Shown: positions 15,636 to 23,503, counted from the stretch's first letter. The stretch: DNA of 64,000 nucleotides from Neobacillus bataviensis (GCF_019969725.1 NZ_JAHXYW010000012.1:62001-126000); one strand, 5' to 3'. Program-made: numbers and translations. The notes: a model not told the origin generated them from the letters alone.

Positions 15636-16472
15636 TTAAAAATCAAAATTATCCGGATCCGGCCCGACGCGGTGATTTTGGTTCAAATCATCGATCCTTT
15701 GCATGTCCTCATCCGAAAGTTCAAAGTCAAATACCTGTGAGTTTTCTATAATTCGGTGTTCCTTAACCGATTTTGGAATCGTGACGACGCCATTCTGCAG
15801 GTCCCAGCGCAAAATTACCTGTGCTGGCGATTTTCCGTATTTGCCTGCGATTTCCCCCAAAACAGGATTGTCCAGCAATCCCCCCTGCATTAAAGGAGAC
15901 CACGCTTCCAGCTGGATTCCGTGCTCCCGGCAAAACGCCTGAACTTCTTTTTGAGTTAAGCGCGGATGGTATTCCACCTGGTTTACCATCGGTTTGATCT
16001 CCGCCTCAGACATCAACTCTTCAAGATGATGAACCTGGAAATTGCTCACGCCGATCGCCCGAACCCGGCCTTCTTTATACAACGTCTCGAGTGCGCGCCA
16101 GGCTTCCTTAAATTTCCCCTCAACCGGCCAGTGCACCAAGTACAAGTCTAAATACTCTAAACCAAGCTTCGTAAGGCTTCTTTCGTATGCAGCAATGGTC
16201 TCTTCGTAGCCAATATCGGCATTCCAAACCTTGGAGGTGACGAATAAGTCTTCACGGGAAATCCCCGCTTCCGCCAGCCCCTCACGGATTCCTTCTCCGA
16301 CGCCCGCTTCGTTTTCATAAATAGCTGCTGTATCAATGCTGCGATAACCATGTTTGATCGCAGACTTCACTGCATTCACCAGCACAGGGCCTTCCTCCAC
16401 TTTAAATACTCCTAAACCAAACCATGGCATTTTTACTCCGTTATTTAGTGTTGTTGTTGTTTGTAAGTTCAT
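15636..16472 (-). CDS. ytbE: Aldo/keto reductase, YtbE-like
   Basis: 278 residues forming one AKR barrel. The catalytic tetrad is visible: Asp in RSIDTAAIYENE, Tyr in the same motif, Lys in FVTSKVW and His in YLVHWPV. The C-terminal IPKSVKEHRIIEN binds NADPH in the family. It reduces small aldehydes and ketones such as methylglyoxal (family knowledge). The start ATG touches the stop of ytbD, with GAGGAGG inside the ytbD end, so the pair is one operon. With ytcD divergent next door, the block copies the B. subtilis ytbDE/ytcD locus. Confidence 0.92.
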   Translation of the reverse strand: MNLQTTTTLNNGVKMPWFGLGVFKVEEGPVLVNAVKSAIKHGYRSIDTAAIYENEAGVGEGIREGLAEAGISREDLFVTSKVWNADIGYEETIAAYERSLTKLGLEYLDLYLVHWPVEGKFKEAWRALETLYKEGRVRAIGVSNFQVHHLEELMSEAEIKPMVNQVEYHPRLTQKEVQAFCREHGIQLEAWSPLMQGGLLDNPVLGEIAGKYGKSPAQVILRWDLQNGVVTIPKSVKEHRIIENSQVFDFELSDEDMQRIDDLNQNHRVGPDPDNFDF

Positions 16473-17681
16473 TTAACAAACCTCCTCTAATTTTGAAAAA
16501 CTATGGTCACGCCGCTCCAGCGAACGGCTCCAACCTGTTAAGATAACTGCCCCCAAAACCATCAACGCACCGATCCATGTGGTATGGATAAGTCCGATAG
16601 AATCCGTGATTGCTCCTCCCAAGTAGGAACCAATCGCGATTCCAGCGTTAAAGGCGGCAATGTTCAAGGCGGACGCCACATCCACAGCACTCGGTACGAA
16701 ACGTTCCGCCAATATCACCACATAAACTTGCAGGCCTGGGACATTCATAAAAGCAAGCAGTCCCATCAAAATAATCGTGATTAAGCCAGCAATTTTAAAA
16801 GGGGCCGTGTACATCAAGACAAAAAGCACAAGGGCCTGGACGATAAACATATAGAATAAGGCACCGATTGGATTGCGGTTCGACAGCTTTCCGCCGACCA
16901 TGTTGCCAATCGCAATGGCCACACCGTAACCGAGCAAAATAACGGCAACGGTTCCTTCTTTAAAACCCGTTATATCTTGGAGCAATGGTGATAAATAGGT
17001 GAAAACAACGAATGTCCCGCCATACCCAAGCGCCGTGATGCTGAAAAGTAGTAAAAGCCGGCCATTGGTCAAGGGCTTGAACTGATCGCGGAGGCTGGTC
17101 TGAGTTCCTTTTTTCAAAAAGGAAGGAACGAGAGCCAGATTCGAGAAGAAGCCGATGACGCCAACTGCCACAATCAGGACGAAGGCGAGCCTCCAGCCGA
17201 ATTGTTGTCCGATGAAGGTTCCGAACGGCACGCCGGTCACGGTGGCGACGGTTAGGCCGGAGAACATGATCGAGATGGCGCTCGCACGTCGGTTAGCCGG
17301 AACAAGGTCCGCCGCAATGGTTGAGCCAATGGACATAAAGACACCGTGCGACAGGGCTGAAATCACGCGTGCTACCAGCAGAACGCTGATAGTGGTGGCG
17401 CTGGCGGCGATGCTGTTGCCGATGATAAAAATAATCATGATCCACAGCAGCAAGGTTTTCCGTGACATGCGCGATGTCAAGGATGTTAAGACTGGAGCGC
17501 CGACTGTGACCCCCAGGGCGTATAAGGAAACCGTCAGTCCTGCGGTGGTGACGGATATGTGTAAATCTTTGGCGATCAGCGGCAGCAGGCCGACGCTGAT
17601 AAATTCGGTGGTTCCGATGGCAAAGGCACTTACGGCTAAGGCTAGCAGCGCGAGTGTGCTTTGTCTTTTATTTAAAGGCAT
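16473..17681 (-). CDS. ytbD: MFS efflux transporter, YtbD-like
   Basis: The start is ATG 17681 (MPLNKRQST), with AGAGGAGG 7 bases upstream; the frame continues to 17717 without a better site. About 402 residues and 12 hydrophobic segments; the motif GAPVLTSLTSRMSRKTLLL between TM2 and TM3 matches the DHA1 drug-exporter signature. It is annotated in relatives as an AraJ/purine-efflux-like arabinose or nucleoside exporter; substrate unknown. It is co-transcribed with ytbE and likely controlled by the divergent HxlR-type regulator ytcD through the palindromes at 17756-17810. Confidence 0.9.
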   Translation of the reverse strand: MPLNKRQSTLALLALAVSAFAIGTTEFISVGLLPLIAKDLHISVTTAGLTVSLYALGVTVGAPVLTSLTSRMSRKTLLLWIMIIFIIGNSIAASATTISVLLVARVISALSHGVFMSIGSTIAADLVPANRRASAISIMFSGLTVATVTGVPFGTFIGQQFGWRLAFVLIVAVGVIGFFSNLALVPSFLKKGTQTSLRDQFKPLTNGRLLLLFSITALGYGGTFVVFTYLSPLLQDITGFKEGTVAVILLGYGVAIAIGNMVGGKLSNRNPIGALFYMFIVQALVLFVLMYTAPFKIAGLITIILMGLLAFMNVPGLQVYVVILAERFVPSAVDVASALNIAAFNAGIAIGSYLGGAITDSIGLIHTTWIGALMVLGAVILTGWSRSLERRDHSFSKLEEVC

Positions 17682-17749
17682 GATGTTTCCTCCTCTAGTT
17701 TGTTTTTCCACTTGCAAATGTTATTATGGGATATATGCAAGTAATTAGG

Positions 17750-17812
17750 AAGTACGCACTTTAAAGTGCTATAGATACCTAAAAGTAATATAGGTACTTT
17801 TTAGTGCCTATT
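17750..17812. promoter_or_regulatory. Divergent ytbD/ytcD control region with two palindromes
   Basis: GCACTTTAAAGTGC (17756-17769) is a perfect palindrome. TAGGTACT (17791-17798) faces AGTGCCTA (17803-17810), an inverted repeat with one mismatch. Both contain the half site AGTG/GTACTT and lie between the two start codons, where HxlR dimers of the YtcD type would bind. Function is inferred from position and symmetry. Confidence 0.65.
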
Positions 17813-17832
17813 AATTAGGAGGATGTTATGCT

Positions 17833-18210
17833 ATGCCTATGGAAAAAAAGAAGTACAATATATCGGTTGAAGCGACACTTGAGGTAATTGGAGGCAAATG
17901 GAAGTGTGTGATTCTTTGTCATTTGACGCACGGGAAAAAGCGGACCAGTGATTTGAAGCGGCTTATGCCGAGCATTACACAAAAAATGCTGACCCAGCAA
18001 TTGCGGGAGCTGGAAGAGGACGGCGTAATCAATCGGATTATTTATAATCAGGTGCCGCCAAAGGTGGAATACGAGTTGAGTGAGTATGGCCGGAGCCTGG
18101 AGGGGATTCTGAATTCCCTGTGCGACTGGGGCGAAAAACACATCACCAAAGTATATGGTGACAAATTCTCCGTCCTTGAGGACAACATCCTAAACAAACA
18201 AGGACCTTAA
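17833..18210 (+). CDS. ytcD: HxlR-family transcriptional regulator, YtcD-like
   Basis: 125 residues. The winged-helix motifs GGKWKCVILCHLTHGKKR, SITQKMLTQQLRELEEDGVI and PPKVEYELSEYG are diagnostic of HxlR. Cys residues near 28 and 31 (KCVILC) could allow redox or electrophile sensing as in other HxlR proteins (inference). The start ATG 17833 has AGGAGG 10 bases upstream. It is divergent from ytbDE and is probably their regulator. Confidence 0.92.
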   Translation: MPMEKKKYNISVEATLEVIGGKWKCVILCHLTHGKKRTSDLKRLMPSITQKMLTQQLRELEEDGVINRIIYNQVPPKVEYELSEYGRSLEGILNSLCDWGEKHITKVYGDKFSVLEDNILNKQGP

Positions 18211-18229
18211 GTAAATGATGTAGAAAGTG

Positions 18230-18291
18230 CACCCGATGTCCATTCCACATGGACAATATCGAATAAATGTCCACGAGTGGTGCCTGACACC
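18230..18291 (-). repeat. Dispersed repeat copy B
   Basis: GGTGCCTGACACC at 18279-18291. Read on the minus strand the order is the 13-mer, GTGGACA, 11 bases, TTGTCCA, then TGGACA, identical in layout to copy A. It lies between ytcD and the convergent terminator. Confidence 0.85.
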
Positions 18292-18303
18292 AAAAAGCAC
18301 CCC

Positions 18304-18346
18304 AAAAAAAGAGATCCACATCCCTTCTAGGTTTGTGGATCTCTTC
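18304..18346. terminator. Bidirectional terminator between ytcD and the 3D-domain gene
   Basis: AGAGATCCACA (18310-18320) pairs with TGTGGATCTCT (18334-18344). Seven A precede the stem, so on the minus strand it has a seven-T tail; it ends the 3D-domain gene and perhaps ytcD. Confidence 0.85.
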
Positions 18347-18352
18347 TTAATT

Positions 18353-19465
18353 CTATTGCATAATAATGACTTTTACTGTTTTTCTGCCCCATGCTAAAGC
18401 TTGAGATTGGGTTGGCATAAACACATCGATTTTGTGCCCTTTGATAGCGCCACCCGTATCGCCTGCAATTGCGGTGCCATAGCCTTCTACCCATACTTTA
18501 CTGCCTAGAGGGATGACACTTGGGTCAACGGCAATTATTTTCAGGTTTGGATTGGCCTTTAGATTGTAGCCCATAGTAGTTATACCTGAACATCCCGCGC
18601 AGGAAGCAGTATATGCGGATGCCGATACATACATCTCTTTACCCTTGACCGCTGCCGCTGGTTTGCTTTGAGCTGGAGCTGATACTGGCTGCGCTTTTGC
18701 CGTTGCTGCTTGGCTGGCAATCTTCGCTTGGATGTCTTTCATCTGTGATTCAATGCCGGCCTTTTCCTGCTCGGCTAGTGCCATTTGCTGTACAATTTGA
18801 CTTAATTTTTGCTGCATGGCGGTTAAGGCTTGCTGTCTCTTTTGAAGATTTTGATTAAGCTCTGCCTGTTGCTTCGCAAGTACGTTTTGATCTTCCTCTA
18901 ATTTCTGTTCTTGTCTATCAATCTCTTTTTTATCGTCTTCGATCTTCTGAAGATCTTCTTTTTGTGCTGTTAAAATATCTTTATCCGCGTCCATTAAAGC
19001 AGACGCCGCACTTGCACGCTGAATGAATTCAGAGATGCTGTCAGATTCGAAGAAAAGGTTAATCACAAGGCTCACGCTATCGTTCTGCTGAAGCGCGACT
19101 GCCCTTTGCTTCATAATCCCTTTGCGGGCAAGAATTTTATCCTCAAGGGCGACGATTTCTTCTTTCTTCTTTTCGATCAACTGGTTGGTTGCATCTATTT
19201 TCTTTTGCGTATTAGCCATTGATTCTTTGTTTTGTGTAATAAATGTATATAGAGATTGTAATTCTTGCTGAATTTGTTCGATTTCTTTATTAACGGTTTG
19301 CTTTTCTTGTGCTTTTTGCTCTACTAATTTTTGTTGCTGCTGAAGCTGCTGCTTAGCATTATGTAGGGCTTGGCTATTGGTTTGTGCATATGTAACTATT
19401 GTACCAGTTTCACATAACACCAATGTAAGTAACACGAGAATGATACGCTTTATTGTCGTTTGCAT
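18353..19465 (-). CDS. Secreted coiled-coil protein with C-terminal 3D domain
   Basis: I start at ATG 19465 (MQTTIKRII), with GGAAGGGAG upstream. Residues 1-27 are a signal peptide; about 30-245 are Gln/Glu/Lys-rich coiled coil like the N-terminus of CwlO/PcsB peptidoglycan hydrolases; a short Ala/Pro linker follows. The last 95 residues are a 3D domain with the three conserved Asp (VDPSVIPLG, AGDTGGAIKG, KIDVF) and the YTASCAGCSG entry, a double-psi barrel related to lytic transglycosylases such as MltA. It most likely cuts wall glycan. Monocistronic. Confidence 0.88.
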   Translation of the reverse strand: MQTTIKRIILVLLTLVLCETGTIVTYAQTNSQALHNAKQQLQQQQKLVEQKAQEKQTVNKEIEQIQQELQSLYTFITQNKESMANTQKKIDATNQLIEKKKEEIVALEDKILARKGIMKQRAVALQQNDSVSLVINLFFESDSISEFIQRASAASALMDADKDILTAQKEDLQKIEDDKKEIDRQEQKLEEDQNVLAKQQAELNQNLQKRQQALTAMQQKLSQIVQQMALAEQEKAGIESQMKDIQAKIASQAATAKAQPVSAPAQSKPAAAVKGKEMYVSASAYTASCAGCSGITTMGYNLKANPNLKIIAVDPSVIPLGSKVWVEGYGTAIAGDTGGAIKGHKIDVFMPTQSQALAWGRKTVKVIIMQ

Positions 19466-19616
19466 ACGTTTTCTCCCTTCCTTAGTACTATAGTTATACC
19501 AGAACAATGTACCAGTTATGTTACAAATAGATTAAAAGAGTATCACAAATTGTCATAATACAAAGGAAAGTGTCAATTCTGTGTCATAACAGTGTCAGCT
19601 TTTCGAACTATGAATT

Positions 19617-20045
19617 TTAAATATATGTATCTTCGACTTCATCTTCCTCCAGTTCCTTCTCCTCCGACAAAACGCGCACCTTTTTTCTCTTTCGCGTACT
19701 TGCTTTTCCACTCGGGAAAAAGCTCAAAAAGGACACCTTATCACCTTCTTTGACGGCAAAGTGGTGAAAAAGGTCGAATACTTCTGTTTCAGTTAAATGG
19801 CGGTGACGGGAAAAAATTTTTAGTGATTGCTTTTGGTAGATAAGATGAATGCTGGAATCATAGAAGTGGATTTGAATGTTTGCCTTGCTGTCGAGCGGGA
19901 TAGATTGATAGGATGGGGCCTTAGGTGATTGCGGTGACTGATTTGAAAGTAGGATGGCATCGTAAAAGCTGGGTTTTCTTGTGAACTGCAGGTTTTTCTT
20001 ACTCTTTTTTTCTCCGATAAAAATTAATGAATTTCTACTCTTCAA
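19617..20045 (-). CDS. Basic protein of unknown function
   Basis: 142 residues. The TTG start at 20045 has AGGGGG 7 bases upstream. The N-terminal 35 residues are basic, the middle is mixed beta-like (IQIHFYDSSIHLIYQKQSLKIF), and the tail is a basic block (RKRKKVRV) followed by an acidic block. No membrane segment or known motif. It lies after the ssb operon on the same strand but is separated from it by two terminator hairpins. Confidence 0.6.
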   Translation of the reverse strand: MKSRNSLIFIGEKKSKKNLQFTRKPSFYDAILLSNQSPQSPKAPSYQSIPLDSKANIQIHFYDSSIHLIYQKQSLKIFSRHRHLTETEVFDLFHHFAVKEGDKVSFLSFFPSGKASTRKRKKVRVLSEEKELEEDEVEDTYI

Positions 20046-20156
20046 ACAAAATCCCCCTAAATATTACATTTGTATACATTATTCGACGATAATTTATCTC
20101 TTTCCTTCCATGTGTCTGCAAAAAGTAGAAAAAAATCATAAAGCTTTAACATCAAA

Positions 20157-20185
20157 GAAGCCGCTGACACGTGTTCAGCGGCTTC
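20157..20185 (-). terminator. Second hairpin downstream of ssb operon
   Basis: GAAGCCGCTGA (20157-20167) pairs with TCAGCGGCTTC (20175-20185) around a short loop; a modest T-rich tail follows on the minus strand. Confidence 0.7.
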
Positions 20186-20242
20186 TTCTAAAAAAACAGG
20201 GGGGTTTTTCATTTAGTTTGCCCAAAGGATTATTTTTTATAC

Positions 20243-20277
20243 AAAAAAAATTCCGGCAATCAACTGCTGCCGGAATT
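20243..20277 (-). terminator. Terminator of ssb operon
   Basis: On the minus strand AATTCCGGCAG and the facing TGCCGGAATT form a stem, followed by eight T. It lies about 60 bases after the last gene of the ssb operon. Confidence 0.85.
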
Positions 20278-20336
20278 CAGAATTGGGGATGGCCTCGAAG
20301 ACTTGATTGATTTTCTTATACTGGGGAAATCGTTGG

Positions 20337-20564
20337 TTAGCTTATGGGAAAAGGAATGTTTTTCGAGCTTTTAGAAGGGTAATTGGAGTGGATTCTAAGG
20401 GGGCCTCTTTCCCTGATTTCAAGCTGCTCCTCCATAATGAGGCATTCCAGCTGACTAACGCGCTTTTGAAGGCTGTCGACATTTTGATTGGCTTTTCCAA
20501 CCATTTTGATCAAACTTTCCAGCAGCTGCTCTAAGTTGGCAGCATTTTTATTGTTAAAATCCAA
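20337..20564 (-). CDS. Small coiled-coil protein overlapping ssb end
   Basis: The TTG at 20564 lies inside the last codons of ssb (11-base overlap) with AAGGGAGG 9 bases upstream, so the product is 75 residues beginning MDFNNKNAANLEQLLESL. Residues 8-45 have heptad spacing typical of a coiled coil; the tail is polar. A longer open frame to 20759 only mirrors the ssb repeat region in another phase and is not supported. It is translationally coupled to ssb. No family is recognised. Confidence 0.65.
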   Translation of the reverse strand: MDFNNKNAANLEQLLESLIKMVGKANQNVDSLQKRVSQLECLIMEEQLEIRERGPLRIHSNYPSKSSKNIPFPIS

Positions 20565-21105
20565 TGGAGACTTCCTCCCTTTTTTGCTCTGGCTTAGGAT
20601 CATGTCTTTGTTCTGGGACAAACTCATGTCTTGGCTCTGGGGCTGAACCACGGCCAAACTCATGTCTTGGTTCTGGGACTGGACCACGGCCTTGATCCGG
20701 CACAAACTCATGTCTTGGCTCTGGAACTGTATCGCGCCTTTGTTCCGGCGCAGCTTCACGTCTTTGTTCAGATACCACCTCGTGCTGGGGCTTGGCGCTT
20801 AAAAAGCGTACGGACTCCGCAATCACTTCAGTAACGTACACTCTCTTTCCCTCTTTTTCATAATGGCGGGTTTGCAGCCGGCCGGTTATCCCCAACACGG
20901 TTCCCTTTCGACAATATTTGCACGTATTTTCGGCAGCATTCCGCCAAAGGGTGCACTGGACAAAATCGGCTTCAATCTCTCCATTGTGGTTGCGATAGTG
21001 GCGATTTACCGCCAGCGTGATCTGCGCTACATGCGTCCCTTCCGTCGTCGTCCTTAATTCCGGATCCCTCGTCAGCCTGCCGACAAGAGTGACTTGATTG
21101 ATCAT
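20554..21105 (-). CDS. ssbB: Single-stranded DNA-binding protein with repetitive tail, SsbB-like
   Basis: 183 residues. Residues 1-107 are the OB fold (MINQVTLVGRLTRDPELRTT ... ITGRLQTRHYE ... TEVIAESVRFL). The tail of about 75 residues is built from degenerate units like PEPRHEFVPEQ and ends EEVSIGF, lacking the acidic DDDLPF-type tip that SSB uses to recruit partners. Its place beside ywpF matches B. subtilis ssbB (competence SSB), which also lacks the tip but is shorter. AAGGAG stands 8 bases before the ATG. The tail DNA is a tandem repeat (20611-20735). Confidence 0.85.
   Translation of the reverse strand: MINQVTLVGRLTRDPELRTTTEGTHVAQITLAVNRHYRNHNGEIEADFVQCTLWRNAAENTCKYCRKGTVLGITGRLQTRHYEKEGKRVYVTEVIAESVRFLSAKPQHEVVSEQRREAAPEQRRDTVPEPRHEFVPDQGRGPVPEPRHEFGRGSAPEPRHEFVPEQRHDPKPEQKREEVSIGF
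20611..20735 (-). repeat. In-gene tandem repeat in ssbB tail
   Basis: CAAACTCATGTCTTGG recurs at about 20620, 20654 and 20702 on the plus strand, with related text between. The units encode PEPRHEFVP-like peptides. Copy number is likely to vary between strains (inference). Confidence 0.75.
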
Positions 21106-21296
21106 GTCTTCAACTCCTTCGCATTTGATGGTTTCATCATACGCTCCGGGCCCGCCGCCTGTAAAACCGCCTTAAGGGCTTTTTCGAGACAGTTTTTGCT
21201 CAAAAAACTGTTTTTCCAGGGGGTTTTTGTCAAGGAAAGCTGTTCGTTTTTCAATAAAAACTGATATTCCTCATTTCGACAAATATTTTTCGACAT

Positions 21297-21323
21297 TTGC
21301 TTTCTTTTGGCGTATGTTATAAT
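21297..21323 (+). promoter_or_regulatory. Probable sigma-A promoter of ywpF
   Basis: TATAAT at 21318-21323 is a consensus -10. The -35 is poor: TTGCTT at 21297-21302 with 15-bp spacing. It lies 28 bases before the ywpF start. Confidence 0.45.
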
Positions 21324-21350
21324 TAGGAAAAATAAACACAGGAGGTCAAG

Positions 21351-21782
21351 ATGAAATCGTTTAAGTTATTCTCGTTGGAAGTTGTGGAAGATGATACTTC
21401 GGTTGAAGTCCCGTTAGAAGATGGCTTGATTCTCAATAAAGAAGACGACCGCTCCACCTGGCTGATGGAGGCTTATACCGATCTCTCCCTCTATGATTAT
21501 TTCAAAAACATTTTCGAGCAAAAACGCGACATCATTGTCGAAGCCGTTATCACCAAAAAGGAGAACGCACCTGCGTTTTTCCAAACGAAAATTAGCTCGT
21601 TAACGAAATTTGAAAAGCACATCAGCGTCCTATTTGAAGGCCATCTTCGCCGTAATAAAAGCGACTATTCCGAGCTTTTGCTCGAAAATCTGCTCCAAAA
21701 AGGACTTACTGGCCCGGCCCTTCTTAACGAATTCAAGGATAAAATGAAGAGCAAGCCGAAGCTAAAAGTGAAGAACACCTAG
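21351..21782 (+). CDS. ywpF: YwpF-like protein
   Basis: 143 residues beginning MKSFKLFSLEVVEDD, with DGLILNKEDDRSTWLMEAY and HISVLFEGHLR; these match the YwpF family of Bacillus, of unknown function. AGGAGG is 7 bases before the ATG. It is divergent from ssbB, as neighbours in B. subtilis. It has no signal peptide or membrane segment. The C-terminus is Lys-rich. A good terminator follows. Confidence 0.85.
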   Translation: MKSFKLFSLEVVEDDTSVEVPLEDGLILNKEDDRSTWLMEAYTDLSLYDYFKNIFEQKRDIIVEAVITKKENAPAFFQTKISSLTKFEKHISVLFEGHLRRNKSDYSELLLENLLQKGLTGPALLNEFKDKMKSKPKLKVKNT

Positions 21783-21785
21783 CCC

Positions 21786-21810
21786 AAAACCAGTCTCCGG
21801 ACTGGTTTTA
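21786..21810 (+). terminator. Terminator of ywpF
   Basis: AAAACCAGTC (21786-21795) pairs with GACTGGTTTT (21800-21809) around TCCG. Confidence 0.85.
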
Positions 21811-21870
21811 TACATGTTTTCTCCAGTCCAAGACATACTTAAAGTAAACCTGTCAAAGGAGTGGACCATT

Positions 21871-22128
21871 TTGAGCGGTACAATCAGTTTACTGATTCAA
21901 ATTGCGATTGCGGTTTACCTGGCAATCGATGCACCCAAGCATCAAAAAAGGGGCTGGCTATGGGCGATTTTAGGATTTATTTTTGGCCCAATTGCCCTTG
22001 GTATTTACTTAATCCAAACAGGTCGCAAGGTACTGGGCTGGATTATCACGATTGTCATCGGCTTAGGATATATATTACTCTTAATCTTGGTCGTTCTTGG
22101 TGCATTCTTTTTTGCACAGGGAATGTAA
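21871..22128 (+). CDS. Small two- to three-pass membrane protein
   Basis: I choose TTG 21871, with AAAGGAG 9 bases upstream; the frame extends to 21814 but that part overlaps the ywpF terminator and lacks a site. 85 residues: hydrophobic segments near 4-20, 31-50 and 58-82, joined by DAPKHQKRGW and the polar QTGRKV loop. The layout resembles short Bacillus envelope proteins of unknown role. No catalytic motif. A terminator follows immediately. Confidence 0.65.
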   Translation: MSGTISLLIQIAIAVYLAIDAPKHQKRGWLWAILGFIFGPIALGIYLIQTGRKVLGWIITIVIGLGYILLLILVVLGAFFFAQGM

Positions 22129-22131
22129 GAA

Positions 22132-22161
22132 GGGACAAGCCGCTCGGGCTGTCCCTTTTTC
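22132..22161. terminator. Terminator between convergent small genes
   Basis: GGGACAAGCC pairs with GGGCTGTCCC (one bulge) around GCTC, followed by TTTTT. Confidence 0.8.
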
Positions 22162-22539
22162 TTATTCGTCTTTATTATCTCTGTCGTTGCGGTCAATATC
22201 ATCCTCGATTATTTCTTCTCGTGGAGTATTATTGTCCTTCGATGGGTCTTTGTCCGTAGGTCTGTTTTTATCCTCAGATTCCGGATAGTTATCCCGGTCA
22301 ATGATATTATTGTCATTCATATCATTGTTACGCAGATTGTCGTTTAAATCATTGTTACGGTTATTCAAGTTATTTCTTTCATATCTGTCATTAATCCCAT
22401 CATTATCCAAATCGTTATCAATTCTGTTTTTGGTTGGCGGCGGAGGATTTTGATCATTATCATTATTACAACCAGCCAGTCCTAACAGCATTGCGGATAA
22501 TATTGACCCTGTAAACAATAGAAGCAACTTTTTCTTCAA
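22162..22539 (-). CDS. Asp/Asn-rich lipoprotein with TSP3-like calcium loop
   Basis: 125 residues from TTG 22539, with AAAGGGG 9 bases upstream. Residues 1-23 form a lipoprotein signal with lipobox LAGC, so Cys24 would be lipidated. The rest is very acidic and Asn/Asp/Arg-rich. DNDLDNDGINDRYE at about 42-55 fits the DxDxDGxxDxxE calcium-binding loop of thrombospondin-3-type repeats. Later Asn/Asp runs are degenerate copies or low-complexity. It may bind calcium at the outer face of the membrane (inference). Confidence 0.7.
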   Translation of the reverse strand: MKKKLLLLFTGSILSAMLLGLAGCNNDNDQNPPPPTKNRIDNDLDNDGINDRYERNNLNNRNNDLNDNLRNNDMNDNNIIDRDNYPESEDKNRPTDKDPSKDNNTPREEIIEDDIDRNDRDNKDE

Positions 22540-22631
22540 GGCGAATGGCCCCTTTCAACTAATATTCGACCTTGCCATGGTCTGATATTAGTTTCTCCAT
22601 TACCTGAAAAATCTTTTGTGGAATTTTTTTG

Positions 22632-22665
22632 AAAAAAAAAGGCCAGGAACCAAGTCCGGCCTATT
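22632..22665 (-). terminator. Terminator of fabZ overlapping its stop codon
   Basis: On the minus strand AGGCC and GGCCT flank a 13-base loop and are followed by nine T. The fabZ stop (TAG) forms the start of the stem. Confidence 0.8.
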
Positions 22666-23095
22666 CCTTTTTGTCCCCCAACGCAAAAGTGATTTCCGCT
22701 TCGCATGCGACTTCGCCATCAACGGATGCAACGGCTTTTCCTTTTCCGATCGGCCCGCGCAGACGGATGATTTCCACTTCAAGACGAAGCTGGTCACCGG
22801 GTTTTACTTGCTTTTTAAAGCGGCAGCCGTCTATTCCTGCAAAAAAGGCTAACCGGCCGCGGTTTTCTTCTTTTTTCAACATGGCCACGGCTCCGACCTG
22901 TGCAAGTGCTTCGACAATTAAGACACCAGGCATTACTGGATAATCAGGAAAATGGCCATTGAAAAATTCTTCATTGGCCGAAACATTTTTAATGCCCACC
23001 GCACGAACCCCTTCTTCCACTTCTAAAATGCGGTCTACCAACAAAAATGGGTATCGGTGCGGAATAATTTCTTTAATTTGATCGATATCAAGCAT
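22661..23095 (-). CDS. fabZ: 3-hydroxyacyl-ACP dehydratase FabZ
   Basis: 144 residues from ATG 23095 ([10 protein letters not shown]), with AGGAGG 10 bases upstream; the frame open to 23188 has no site. The hotdog fold shows [11 protein letters not shown], the catalytic His48 in [13 protein letters not shown] and Glu62 in IVEALAQ. It removes water from 3-hydroxyacyl-ACP in fatty acid elongation. It follows epuA on the same strand, but a strong terminator separates them, so fabZ probably has its own promoter between 23096 and 23155. Confidence 0.95.
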   Translation of the reverse strand: MLDIDQIKEIIPHRYPFLLVDRILEVEEGVRAVGIKNVSANEEFFNGHFPDYPVMPGVLIVEALAQVGAVAMLKKEENRGRLAFFAGIDGCRFKKQVKPGDQLRLEVEIIRLRGPIGKGKAVASVDGEVACEAEITFALGDKKE

Positions 23096-23155
23096 AGAAT
23101 TAGTACCTCCTACTAGTAGCTCGTATTTATTTTCTATTCTATACTTAAGGTACAC

Positions 23156-23183
23156 AAAAAGGAAGGGAATTAGCTCCCTTCCT
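23156..23183 (-). terminator. Terminator of epuA
   Basis: AGGAAGGGA (23160-23168) pairs with TCCCTTCCT (23175-23183) around ATTAGC, with five T on the minus strand. Confidence 0.9.
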
Positions 23184-23188
23184 CTCAT

Positions 23189-23503
23189 TTATTTTTTATC
23201 AACTAAATCGCGGATATGTGTCCAAGTGGATTCTTTAAATACATCTGCTGCCTTCCCGCCTCCAAGTACGCCGTAGCCGACGACCGCTCCAGCCATGAGG
23301 CTGATAAAGACGAACACGACCAACAGAACTAGACGAAGCCAAATCGGAATCAGACGGATCCTGACCCGTTCCTTCCCTTTTGGGGCTGCGGCTTTAATTT
23401 TCTGCGGCTTCACTTCTGTCTTTTCTTCCTTTACTTTTTGAACCGCTTTTTTATATTCTTCTCTCGTTCGCACTTGATGTTGGTTTAGATTATTTACAGA
23501 CAT
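23189..23503 (-). CDS. EpuA-type small membrane protein (often labelled RNA polymerase subunit beta)
   Basis: 104 residues: a basic cytoplasmic N-terminus of about 50 residues rich in Lys/Glu, one strong membrane segment (IPIWLRLVLLVVFVFISLMAG, about 53-73), then a short outside tail with Gly-rich VGYGVLGGGK. This is the EpuA family, present next to fabZ or mbl in many Bacilli and frequently mislabelled as an RNA polymerase beta subunit. AAAGGGG precedes the ATG. The role is unknown. Confidence 0.8.
   Translation of the reverse strand: MSVNNLNQHQVRTREEYKKAVQKVKEEKTEVKPQKIKAAAPKGKERVRIRLIPIWLRLVLLVVFVFISLMAGAVVGYGVLGGGKAADVFKESTWTHIRDLVDKK

Noticed and set aside
17155..17748. Plus-strand frame of 197 codons
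   Set aside because: Antisense to the ytbD transporter and running into the divergent promoter region; no ribosome site.
20565..20759. Upstream extension of the small coiled-coil gene
   Set aside because: It only re-reads the ssbB tail repeats in another phase; the TTG at 20564 with AAGGGAGG is a better start.
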